Shown here piece after piece: positions 8,948 to 16,054 of a DNA stretch of 64,000 nt; the first letter of the stretch is position 1; each line of letters begins with the position of its first letter. Location of the stretch: contig CAZCSV010000003.1 of the NCBI GenBank assembly GCA_964501535.1, positions 62,001-126,000 of the forward strand, written 5' to 3'. Both the position numbers and the translations under genes were made by a program. The notes under the pieces were generated by a model, which saw only the letters and a list, made by a program, of their open reading frames with translations, had not been told where the DNA came from and searched no databases. Source of the DNA: FEN-1279 sp964501535 (lineage in GTDB: Bacteria; Bacteroidota; Ignavibacteria; Tepidaquicellales; Tepidaquicellaceae).

Positions 8948-8966
8948 TTGTCATAATTTTTGACAA
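8948..8966. promoter_or_regulatory. Palindrome overlapping a putative promoter for the 9078 cluster
   Basis: TTGTCA (8948-8953) and TGACAA (8961-8966) form an inverted repeat separated by 7 bases. TTGACA at 8960-8965 followed after 17 bases by TATTAT (8983-8988) resembles a sigma-70 type promoter facing the gene at 9078, with a leader of about 80 nt. The palindrome overlaps the -35 box, so it could be an operator. This is inference from sequence only. Confidence 0.35.
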
Positions 8967-9077
8967 TTACACGGCAAATAAATATTATAATTTATAATAT
9001 TTGAAAATTTTAATATTTACTTTAAAATATTTTATGTATATTCAAAAGACAACAAAAAAAACTAAACAAACACAATT

Positions 9078-9608
9078 ATGGGCAATCCTTTATTAGACCC
9101 TGTAGAGGGAGTAACAATAGAGCAATGGGCAGGAGTAAACGCGAAAATCGTAGCGGGTACACCGACCGACGAGGCAATAAAAGAAATAGGCATAGACGCA
9201 CCGAAATGGGACAGAGTCAACAACGAGTGGCTGACCCGCATGCGCAACGATACATCATTCACGATTTCCAGAATTTACTCTGCGGCATTCAATGCAGCTC
9301 CGGCAGCACCCGCGGCGGCGGCAACCGGCGGAGCAGCGCCGGTATCTCCGGAATCATATCCGTTCGAGAAGTGGATAGAGGCAATGGTAGCGCAGGACGT
9401 GCTCGGAAAGCAGGGGCGCGACGCACAGGACGTGCTGAAAGACTTCGGGCTGACGGTATCCGATTATTCGAAAGTAAGTGCATACTGGAACGGAAAGATG
9501 ATGACAGACTACACCTACGCAATGAAAATGCAGACACTGATGAACGAATACAAGGCGAAATACGAGAGCATGGGAGCGGGTAATGCACACAAGGATTTAG
9601 ATTTTTAA
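9078..9608 (+). CDS. Unrecognised protein made of two copies of one helical domain
   Basis: I do not recognise this 176-residue protein. It has two related halves joined by an Ala/Pro/Gly-rich linker at about residues 73-93. The first (about 13-72) reads VTIEQWAGVNAKI...DEAIKEIGID...WDRVNNEWLTRM; the second (about 97-165) reads FEKWIEAMVAQDV...AQDVLKDFGLT...YSKVSAYWNGKM. The matching positions (W near the start, A..I/L..G, Y/W..V...W...M) indicate an internal duplication. No signal peptide or membrane segment is present, so it is probably cytoplasmic. The linker DNA is conspicuously GC-rich compared with its surroundings. It is the first gene of a three-gene cluster with two zinc-ribbon proteins, whose function is unknown. 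Confidence 0.8.
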   Translation: MGNPLLDPVEGVTIEQWAGVNAKIVAGTPTDEAIKEIGIDAPKWDRVNNEWLTRMRNDTSFTISRIYSAAFNAAPAAPAAAATGGAAPVSPESYPFEKWIEAMVAQDVLGKQGRDAQDVLKDFGLTVSDYSKVSAYWNGKMMTDYTYAMKMQTLMNEYKAKYESMGAGNAHKDLDF

Positions 9609-9678
9609 AACCAGCAAAGAAATATCTAACGCCAGAAATTAATTTTACCTCACAGTTTATAATATTAATTCATTTTCA

Positions 9679-10194
9679 ATGGACGAAAATAAATTATTAA
9701 AAGAATTCAATTCGGAGCTGGATACGGCTTTTCAGAAGGCGTGGCATTCGGAAAAGGGCGGAGATGAAGGGTGGAATATTTTTTTGAATTCGTATAACGT
9801 AATTCCGCTTTCGAAGGAGAACAAGGATTTCCTTTTAAATTCCGAAATGAAGATTACACGGGGAGCATTTCCGATAGAGTTAAGGAGGGTTTTCGAAAAA
9901 ATAATCGAGAAATACAGAGTGCTTGAAACCTCATCCCCCCTGCTCGCATCGGCAATAAGCAAGTTCGATATGGAAGCGAAGGTGAAAGAGTATTACCAGA
10001 AGATAAAGCCATTTTCGGGTCTGGGTGATATATTCAAGAATGCCGCAACGGGAACGCAGAAATACTCGCAGGGGCTACAGCAGGCAAAGCACAAGACAAT
10101 GACCTGCAAAAACTGCGGTGCACCGAGGCTGGAGGAAATGCAATACGACAATTGCCTTTTTTGCGGGAGCAAGCTTTTCGAAATTAAAGAATAA
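9679..10194 (+). CDS. Hypothetical protein with C-terminal zinc ribbon
   Basis: The 171-residue cytoplasmic protein is mostly helical and charged, with no recognised domain in residues 1-140. The C-terminal end has a rubredoxin-like zinc ribbon, CKNCGAP ... CLFCGSK (two CxxC pairs about 15 residues apart). It is 70 bp after the duplicated-domain gene and 5 bp before another zinc-ribbon gene, all on the plus strand, so the three are likely one transcript. The final ribbon could bind nucleic acid, protein or simply stabilise the fold. ATG 9679 follows an A/T-rich leader without a Shine-Dalgarno sequence. Confidence 0.78.
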   Translation: MDENKLLKEFNSELDTAFQKAWHSEKGGDEGWNIFLNSYNVIPLSKENKDFLLNSEMKITRGAFPIELRRVFEKIIEKYRVLETSSPLLASAISKFDMEAKVKEYYQKIKPFSGLGDIFKNAATGTQKYSQGLQQAKHKTMTCKNCGAPRLEEMQYDNCLFCGSKLFEIKE

Positions 10195-10199
10195 AAATT

Positions 10200-10907
10200 A
10201 TGTCACAGGAATTAACAGCGAGATGGGACAGTTACCTGAACAAAATACGGGACAGGTATTACGAGGTTTTGAATTCGGCAGAAGAGCCGCTAAACGATGT
10301 GATAAACAATCTGCAGTATGACAATATCATGATAATAAACATTCTGAACGGGCTGAAGAACCAGACTGTAACGCAGCTCGGTCAGAAATTAGACGAGGGA
10401 TGGGGTAAGATGAAAGACGAGATATACAAAACGGGTGCAAAAAAACTGATAGACAGCGAAGGGCAGAAGAAGCATATTTTTGAAAACTGGATGGAGGATG
10501 AATTTGCAAGTTACGAAATAAAGCTTTATGCAAGGGCGGCGAGGAAAATTCTGGAAAACGTACAGAAGCACATAGACGAGAAGAAGCTCCACAGGTGCAC
10601 ACAGTGTGCCGGAGAACTTCCGATTAAGGTATACTCGTTTATGGCAATAAATTTAAAATGCGAGAGCTGCGGGGCGGTAAACACATACCAGCCGGACGAC
10701 AGGATTCGTGCACTGGAGTATTACGTAATCGAGCCGCTTGCGAACGAGTATGCGATGGAAGAAAAAATAAGGAGCCGGACAATAAAGAGCGCACAGAAGG
10801 AATACTGGAAAAAGTTTTACGGTTACCTGATGGAAAACGTATCGGAAAAGAAAGAGTATTTTCAAAGGACGCTGGATGAGAGACTGAACAATCCGTTTTT
10901 CGGGTAA
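10200..10907 (+). CDS. Hypothetical protein with central zinc ribbon
   Basis: The 235-residue protein has long charged helices on both sides of a central zinc ribbon at about residues 137-165 (CTQCAGE ... LKCESCGAVNTY). No signal peptide or membrane segment is present. The start is 5 bp after the preceding zinc-ribbon gene, so the two are probably translated together. The pair of zinc-ribbon proteins plus the duplicated-domain protein form a cluster I cannot connect to a known pathway. A large palindromic element follows its stop codon and separates it from the convergent sdhB. Confidence 0.78.
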   Translation: MSQELTARWDSYLNKIRDRYYEVLNSAEEPLNDVINNLQYDNIMIINILNGLKNQTVTQLGQKLDEGWGKMKDEIYKTGAKKLIDSEGQKKHIFENWMEDEFASYEIKLYARAARKILENVQKHIDEKKLHRCTQCAGELPIKVYSFMAINLKCESCGAVNTYQPDDRIRALEYYVIEPLANEYAMEEKIRSRTIKSAQKEYWKKFYGYLMENVSEKKEYFQRTLDERLNNPFFG

Positions 10908-10925
10908 GAGCGAATTTTTTATTTT

Positions 10926-10984
10926 ACCACTAAGGACATGTAGGACACTTAGAATTTCTTAGTGTTCTAAGTGTCCTTAGTGGT
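10926..10984. terminator. Large inverted repeat between convergent genes
   Basis: The right arm at 10965-10984 (ttctaagtgtccttagtggt) is matched by the left arm split into accactaaggac at 10926-10937 and acttagaa at 10946-10953, with nine extra bases (10938-10945 region) forming a bulge. The motifs aggacact/agtgtcct are also internally repeated. It lies between the convergent 10200 gene and sdhB, so it can act as a bidirectional terminator; it may also be a dispersed intergenic repeat. Confidence 0.5.
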
Positions 10985-10994
10985 GATAGCACTT

Positions 10995-11696
10995 TTACAA
11001 TTCTCTCATTGCGCATTTCTTTTTCAGTTGCGAGAGATGCCAGGTGATGTTGATATCTTTCGGGCAGACTTCTACGCAATTGAAAATCGTATGGCAACGC
11101 CAGAGACCATCGGCTGTATCAACTATATCCAGACGCTCATCTGCGGCATCGTCGCGGCTGTCGAAAATAAACCTGTAGGCTTTGAGCATAGCGGCAGGTC
11201 CGAGATAAGAATCATTCGACCACAGTGACGGACACGAAGCAGAGCAGGCACCGCAGAGGATGCAGTTCACAGCCTCGTCGATTAATGCCCTTTCCTTCTG
11301 ACTTTGCAATCTTTCTTTAACGGGCGGCTGGTCTTTAGCAATCAAATACGGTTTCACTACATCATATTTTTTAAAGAAGGAATCCATATTTACGATTAAA
11401 TCTTTAATAATCGGGAGCGAAGGAATGGGGTCAATTTTAATATATTTCTTTTTAAAATCTTTAACGAGGACCTGGCAGGCGAGCATATTTTTGCCATTTA
11501 TCATCACAGCATCGGAGCCGCATATTCCGTGCGAGCAGGAGCGCCGGTAAGAGAGTTCTCCGTCGTGTTCCCATTTAACAACATCGAGACAGTCGAGAAT
11601 ACGGTGAGTTTCGGGGACATCAATTTCATATTCCTTCCTGTAGGGTTTTTTGTCCTTTTCGGGATTAAACCGCTGAATAGATAATATAACTTTCAT
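10995..11696 (-). CDS. sdhB: Succinate dehydrogenase/fumarate reductase iron-sulfur subunit
   Basis: The 233-residue subunit transfers electrons from the flavoprotein to the quinone site. The N-terminal [2Fe-2S] ferredoxin domain has C54, C59 and C74 (SCSHGICGSD ... LACQ); the position after GICGS is Asp, as in E. coli SdhB. The C-terminal domain carries the 4Fe-4S/3Fe-4S cysteines in CILCGACSASCP and CHTIFNCVEVCPKDI. Its ATG overlaps the sdhA stop region (sdhA ends at 11696). It is the last gene of the sdhC-sdhD-sdhA-sdhB order. The complex is predicted on the inner face of the cytoplasmic membrane. Confidence 0.95.
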   Translation of the reverse strand: MKVILSIQRFNPEKDKKPYRKEYEIDVPETHRILDCLDVVKWEHDGELSYRRSCSHGICGSDAVMINGKNMLACQVLVKDFKKKYIKIDPIPSLPIIKDLIVNMDSFFKKYDVVKPYLIAKDQPPVKERLQSQKERALIDEAVNCILCGACSASCPSLWSNDSYLGPAAMLKAYRFIFDSRDDAADERLDIVDTADGLWRCHTIFNCVEVCPKDINITWHLSQLKKKCAMREL

Positions 11697-13441
11697 TAGT
11701 ATTTTCTCTCCTGTGGTTGATATTTAGTAATTGTTACGGGTTTATATTTAAGTTCGATACCTTTTTCGGTTTTAAAAGCGATGGTATGTTTGAGCCAGTT
11801 AACATCGTCGCGTTTCGGGTGGTCGATACGCCAGTGAGCTCCTCGGCATTCCTGACGGGCGAGAGCCCCTGTTACGATAGCATCTGAGAATTCGAGCAGG
11901 TTTCTGAGTTCGAGGATTTCCATAAGTTCGGTGTTAAACGTTTTGCTTTTATCCATCAAGCTGATGTTTTTATATTTTGCTTTAAGTTCGTGTATGGTAT
12001 CCAGCACGGAGGTGAGGTCTTTTTCATTTCTGAAGACTCCGCATTTATTCATCATTTCCTCCTTGAGGACAGTTCTGATTTTATCGCAGTTCTCGCCTTT
12101 TGTTGTAGCATAAAGATTTGCGAAGATTTCCTTATCGCGGTCTTCCGCATCTTCGGGAAGCGGGCTAAACTCTGCATCGCGGAGGAATTTCACGAGAGTT
12201 TTACCTGTTCTTCTTCCGTGTACAACAGCATCGAGCAGAGAGTTCGTTCCGAGGCGATTTGCGCCGTGAACGGAGATACAGGCACATTCGCCTGCGGCAT
12301 AGAAGCCCTGAACGACGGTTCCCTTTTCATCGGCAAGGACGTGTCCGTCAATGGTAGTCGGAATGCCGCCCATAGAATAGTGAGCAGTGGGAAGAATCGG
12401 AATCGGCTGTTTAATCGGGTCAATACCGGCATATGTTTTTGCAAAGCCGGTAATTTCGGGAAGACGCTCTTTTATTCTCGCTTCTCCTACATGAGTCAGG
12501 TCGAGGTGAACGAAATCTTTGCCGTCGATTCCCCTGCCCTCGTTAATTTCAGTTTGTATGCTACGCGTAACCATATCGCGGGGAGCGAGTTCCATAACGG
12601 TGGGAGCATAATTTTTCATAAATCTTTCGCCGTCTTTATTTTTCAAATATCCGCCTTCTCCGCGAGCACCTTCTGTAACGAGGATGCCGAGGGGATAGAG
12701 ACCTGTTGGATGGAACTGGACGAATTCCATATCTTCGAGCGGGATACCAGCACGGAAAGCTATAGCGACTCCGTCGCCGGAGTTCGCATAGGCATTAGAT
12801 GTAACCCTATATGCCCTGCCGTATCCGCCCGTTCCGAACATAACAGCTTTTGCGTGGAATGTATGGATTTGCCCGTCGCGGAGGTTAAACGCAGTGAGTC
12901 CTCTGCAGACACCGTCACGAATGATAAGAGATAACACAAAATATTCGGAATAAAATCTGACATTATTTTTTACGCACTGTTCATAAAGCGTATGGAGGAT
13001 AACGTGGCCTGTTCTATCGGCGGCATAGCAGGCACGAAGCACGGGAACGCGTTTAGAGTTTCCCTGTTCGTCCGTGATTTCTTTTGTATGGCCGCCGAAT
13101 TTTCTCTGTGCAATTTTACCTTCTTTAGTTCTGCTAAATGGAACGCCCATATGTTCGAGTTCATAGATTGCATCGGGAGCCTCGCCGCACATTTTTTCAA
13201 TTGCATCCTGGTCGCCAAGGTAATCGCTACCTTTGACGGAATCGAAAATATGCCATTCTACGGTATCGTGCTCTTCATTACCGAGAGCGGCGGCAATACC
13301 GCCCTGAGCGGCGCCCGAGTGAGAGCGTGTCGGGAAGAGTTTCGAAATTATGCCTACATCGGAATATTTTGAGGTTTCGACTCCTGCACGCAGGCCTGCG
13401 AGACCAGCACCGACAATAATCAAATCATGTTTATGTATCAT
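11696..13441 (-). CDS. sdhA: Succinate dehydrogenase/fumarate reductase flavoprotein subunit
   Basis: The 581-residue protein has the dinucleotide-binding motif IVGAGLAGL at residues 9-17 and the covalent-FAD histidine context TRSHSGAAQGG (His41). Substrate-site motifs include QFHPTGLYPLG, TEGARGEGG and HYSMGGIPT; the ending has the capping-domain pattern ECRGAHWRIDHPKRDD. It oxidises succinate to fumarate and passes electrons to SdhB. Length and motifs are complete. The succinate dehydrogenase direction is favoured by the two-subunit cytochrome b anchor, but the sequence alone does not exclude fumarate reduction. ATG at 13439-13441. Confidence 0.96.
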   Translation of the reverse strand: MIHKHDLIIVGAGLAGLRAGVETSKYSDVGIISKLFPTRSHSGAAQGGIAAALGNEEHDTVEWHIFDSVKGSDYLGDQDAIEKMCGEAPDAIYELEHMGVPFSRTKEGKIAQRKFGGHTKEITDEQGNSKRVPVLRACYAADRTGHVILHTLYEQCVKNNVRFYSEYFVLSLIIRDGVCRGLTAFNLRDGQIHTFHAKAVMFGTGGYGRAYRVTSNAYANSGDGVAIAFRAGIPLEDMEFVQFHPTGLYPLGILVTEGARGEGGYLKNKDGERFMKNYAPTVMELAPRDMVTRSIQTEINEGRGIDGKDFVHLDLTHVGEARIKERLPEITGFAKTYAGIDPIKQPIPILPTAHYSMGGIPTTIDGHVLADEKGTVVQGFYAAGECACISVHGANRLGTNSLLDAVVHGRRTGKTLVKFLRDAEFSPLPEDAEDRDKEIFANLYATTKGENCDKIRTVLKEEMMNKCGVFRNEKDLTSVLDTIHELKAKYKNISLMDKSKTFNTELMEILELRNLLEFSDAIVTGALARQECRGAHWRIDHPKRDDVNWLKHTIAFKTEKGIELKYKPVTITKYQPQERKY

Positions 13442-13497
13442 TCTTATTTAATTATAATGTTAAATGTTTAAATTTTTGTGTCTTTGTTACTTTATGC

Positions 13498-13860
13498 TTA
13501 AAAAGATAAAATCGTATTTATCCCGATAAACCAGAAGACAAGGGCGACCAAAATGATAACGGTATAAATCGTATGAGTAAGCCAGGGTTTCAGTTCATAA
13601 TCACGAATCACGTTCCACAGGCCGTTCAGGCCGTGCCAGAGACCGAGGGTCACGAAAGTCAAATCGATAATTTTCCATTCCAGTTGATGCAATCTATCCA
13701 TCACCGCCTGATATGTATGACCGCTTTCAGGGGTAGCGTGCATCAAAATATAGTGACCGATTAAAACGACAACGAGCAATACACCCGTGATACGCTGCAT
13801 ATACCAGCTTTTAGCACCAGAGCCTCTTGCACCGGCAAATTTAAATGTTTTTGTACTCAT
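13498..13860 (-). CDS. sdhD: Succinate dehydrogenase membrane anchor subunit D-like
   Basis: The start is ATG 13858-13860, giving MSTKTFKFAGARGSGAKSWY; a longer upstream extension to 13896 is hydrophobic, low-complexity and unlikely. The 120-residue protein has three predicted membrane segments, with QRITGVLLVVVLIGHYILMHAT containing a candidate haem histidine and WHGLNGLWNVIRDY after the second segment. These match the SdhC/SdhD cytochrome b anchor family. It lies between the other anchor gene and sdhA in the sdh operon. Which anchor is called C or D is conventional here. Confidence 0.85.
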   Translation of the reverse strand: MSTKTFKFAGARGSGAKSWYMQRITGVLLVVVLIGHYILMHATPESGHTYQAVMDRLHQLEWKIIDLTFVTLGLWHGLNGLWNVIRDYELKPWLTHTIYTVIILVALVFWFIGINTILSF

Positions 13861-13903
13861 TATAAAAAAATTAAACTTTTTAATTAAAATTTTCAATAAA
13901 ATA

Positions 13904-14299
13904 TTACATATGACCGAAAATCAGATATCCCATACCAGCGACCACAATAACAGACAGGATATAGACAAAAGCCAGCAATTGTTTATGATATCTGGCACCG
14001 TTTCCCAAGTCGACGAGGACTATTCTGATTCCGTTAACGGCGTGGAACATAACCAGGGCACCAAGTAGCCATTCCCCGACAAGGAACAGGGGTGATGAGA
14101 ACAGTTTCATCTCCTCATTAAATGCGGCTTCGCCTTTAAGCAGACCGGTAAGAGCAATTATATGCAGTAAAATATAAGCTGTAAGTCCGAGTCCTGTGAT
14201 TCTATGAAGAATCCAAGCCCAGCTTCCGGAGTGTTTTCTATAGTGAAACATAACATCAAGCCAGCGATTAAAAGCAGAATTATAATTTTGTAATGACAT
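13904..14299 (-). CDS. sdhC: Succinate dehydrogenase cytochrome b subunit
   Basis: I start it at ATG 14297-14299 (MSLQNYNSAFNRWLDVMF), giving 131 residues; the upstream extension to 14410 looks non-coding. Three membrane helices are visible. The family signature HRITGLGLTAYILLHI contains the haem/quinone-site residues, and the second helix has FHAVNGIRIVLVDLG. It is the promoter-proximal gene of sdhCDAB, and its upstream region (14300-14509) is shared with the divergent glycosyltransferase-like gene. Confidence 0.87.
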   Translation of the reverse strand: MSLQNYNSAFNRWLDVMFHYRKHSGSWAWILHRITGLGLTAYILLHIIALTGLLKGEAAFNEEMKLFSSPLFLVGEWLLGALVMFHAVNGIRIVLVDLGNGARYHKQLLAFVYILSVIVVAGMGYLIFGHM

Positions 14300-14509
14300 A
14301 TTAAATATGATTATAATTAAAATATAAATTTTATTTCTGTGATAAATACCCGATGAAAGCAAATTCGGGGACATGTTAAATTTATAAAAATAATATGATA
14401 AATAAAGCATAAATAATAATGAGACAATTTTTTGTTTCTTCTTTCAGATTTTTTATAATATTTATTTAAATAACAATATTTGGTATTTTGTTTTCTTACA
14501 TTAAGTAAA

Positions 14510-16054
14510 ATGAGATTTAAGCCAAGCCGCAAGGAATTAATAATAGTAACAGTAATCTCGGCTATTGCAGGGCTGACAGCCCTTTACATTTCTTATACGG
14601 GTGAATACATTTTAGCATACAGGGATTCGATATACAGACTCGATGCCTCGAGGAGGTTCATCGACGCAATAAATCCGGGATTATTCAATCAAATCGGCAC
14701 GGTCTGGCTACCGCTTCCGAATCTGTTAATGTTGCCGTTAGCTTCAATTGACATTTTATGGAAAACCGGGCTAGCAGGCAGTATAGTAAATTTCATTGCA
14801 TACATAATCAATGCCGCGGTAATATTTTACACGATAAAATTACTCACGGAAAATAAAATCGCAAGATATGCAGGATTGCTGATGTTTATTTTAAATCCGA
14901 ACATATTATATTTTCAGACCACGCCGATGAGCGAGCAGATATATTTAACATTCTTTTCACTTGCGATTTTTTATTTAGTAAAATGGAACACAACAAAAAC
15001 TGTGAAGGATATTTTCTTAGCGGGGTTTTACACATCGATGGCTTCGTGCACGAGATACGACGGATGGACATTTGCATTAGCGGCGGTCGTTCTGGTTTTC
15101 ATAATTTCCATAATTCACAGACAAGGTATTTTTAAATACTCATTTTATTATTTACTGCCGACCGCCATAGTAATCGGCTGGTGGTTGATTCACAATTACA
15201 TTTACTATTCGGACCCGCTCGAGTTCATGCGAGGACAATATTCCACATTTTTTCAGATAAAGTATTATGAAAATATCGGGAGGCTTTTGACGAAGTACAA
15301 TCCGATGTTATCGCTCAAGGTATATTATTTCGACATTTATTTATATTCAGGATGGTTGACCCTGATTTTTGCTTTATTTGGGTTTTTATATTATGCATAC
15401 AAAAATAAATTCAGAATAAAATCATTTCCCGTTTATTTATCATTAATAGCGATTCCAACGACTTTGCTTTTATTATATTTGGGGCAGGTAATAATAGAGA
15501 TACCCGAGTCCGAGCCGCCGGGATATTTCAATTCAAGATACGGGTTATATGCAATACCGGGTTTAGTAATTTTCGGAGGAATTTTTGCAGGATACATTTA
15601 CGAGAAATTTTCATCACACAAGAAATATCTGGCAGTCATTGCTGTAATATTAGCGGGGTTACAGACATTTTCATACATTTATTACTATCCGTCAAAAGTT
15701 CCGTCTGTAGCGGAGGCAAGGTTTGCGGGTTATAAGGGAACGGTCACATACAATCTTGCCGGTTATCTCGAAAAAAATTACGACGGAGGGAATTTATTAT
15801 ATGACTTCAGGGTATTCGCAGTTCCTCCTTGGTCGGGAGTTTATTTAAGGGAGAGGATTACATTTCACACTTATGATATCGGCGAGAAGGCGTTAGTCAA
15901 TCCTGTACCTTACGCAAAATGGGTATTATTTTATTTAAAATCACCAGACGACAAGATTTTCAAAGCTCTTGACACGAACAGAAACTTCCGAAGCAATTAC
16001 GATTTAGAATACACCGAAGACGGATTAGAGTTATACAGAAGAAAGCAGTTTTAA
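14510..16054 (+). CDS. Polytopic glycosyltransferase-like membrane protein (GT39/ArnT-like)
   Basis: ATG 14510 gives a 514-residue protein with about ten membrane segments. The first loop has the acidic pattern YRDSIYRLDASRRFID, resembling the catalytic Asp region of GT-C fold enzymes that use polyprenyl-phosphate sugars. The periplasmic tail after about residue 410 is soluble. A TTG at 14480 in the same frame would add ten residues and is less likely. It probably transfers a sugar from a lipid carrier to a protein or lipid on the periplasmic side. Its stop codon overlaps the stop of the convergent TPR gene within one TTAA sequence. Confidence 0.72.
   Translation: MRFKPSRKELIIVTVISAIAGLTALYISYTGEYILAYRDSIYRLDASRRFIDAINPGLFNQIGTVWLPLPNLLMLPLASIDILWKTGLAGSIVNFIAYIINAAVIFYTIKLLTENKIARYAGLLMFILNPNILYFQTTPMSEQIYLTFFSLAIFYLVKWNTTKTVKDIFLAGFYTSMASCTRYDGWTFALAAVVLVFIISIIHRQGIFKYSFYYLLPTAIVIGWWLIHNYIYYSDPLEFMRGQYSTFFQIKYYENIGRLLTKYNPMLSLKVYYFDIYLYSGWLTLIFALFGFLYYAYKNKFRIKSFPVYLSLIAIPTTLLLLYLGQVIIEIPESEPPGYFNSRYGLYAIPGLVIFGGIFAGYIYEKFSSHKKYLAVIAVILAGLQTFSYIYYYPSKVPSVAEARFAGYKGTVTYNLAGYLEKNYDGGNLLYDFRVFAVPPWSGVYLRERITFHTYDIGEKALVNPVPYAKWVLFYLKSPDDKIFKALDTNRNFRSNYDLEYTEDGLELYRRKQF

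Noticed and set aside
9125..9590. Long antisense and alternate-frame ORFs over the duplicated-domain gene
   Set aside because: They are low-complexity Arg/Ser/Leu-rich shadows arising from the GC-rich linker.
11523..11540. Missing [2Fe-2S] cysteine in SdhB
   Set aside because: E. coli SdhB also has Asp at this position, so the site is normal.
13861..13896. Upstream extension of SdhD
   Set aside because: The extra residues are hydrophobic and low-complexity; the ATG at 13860 gives the family N-terminus.
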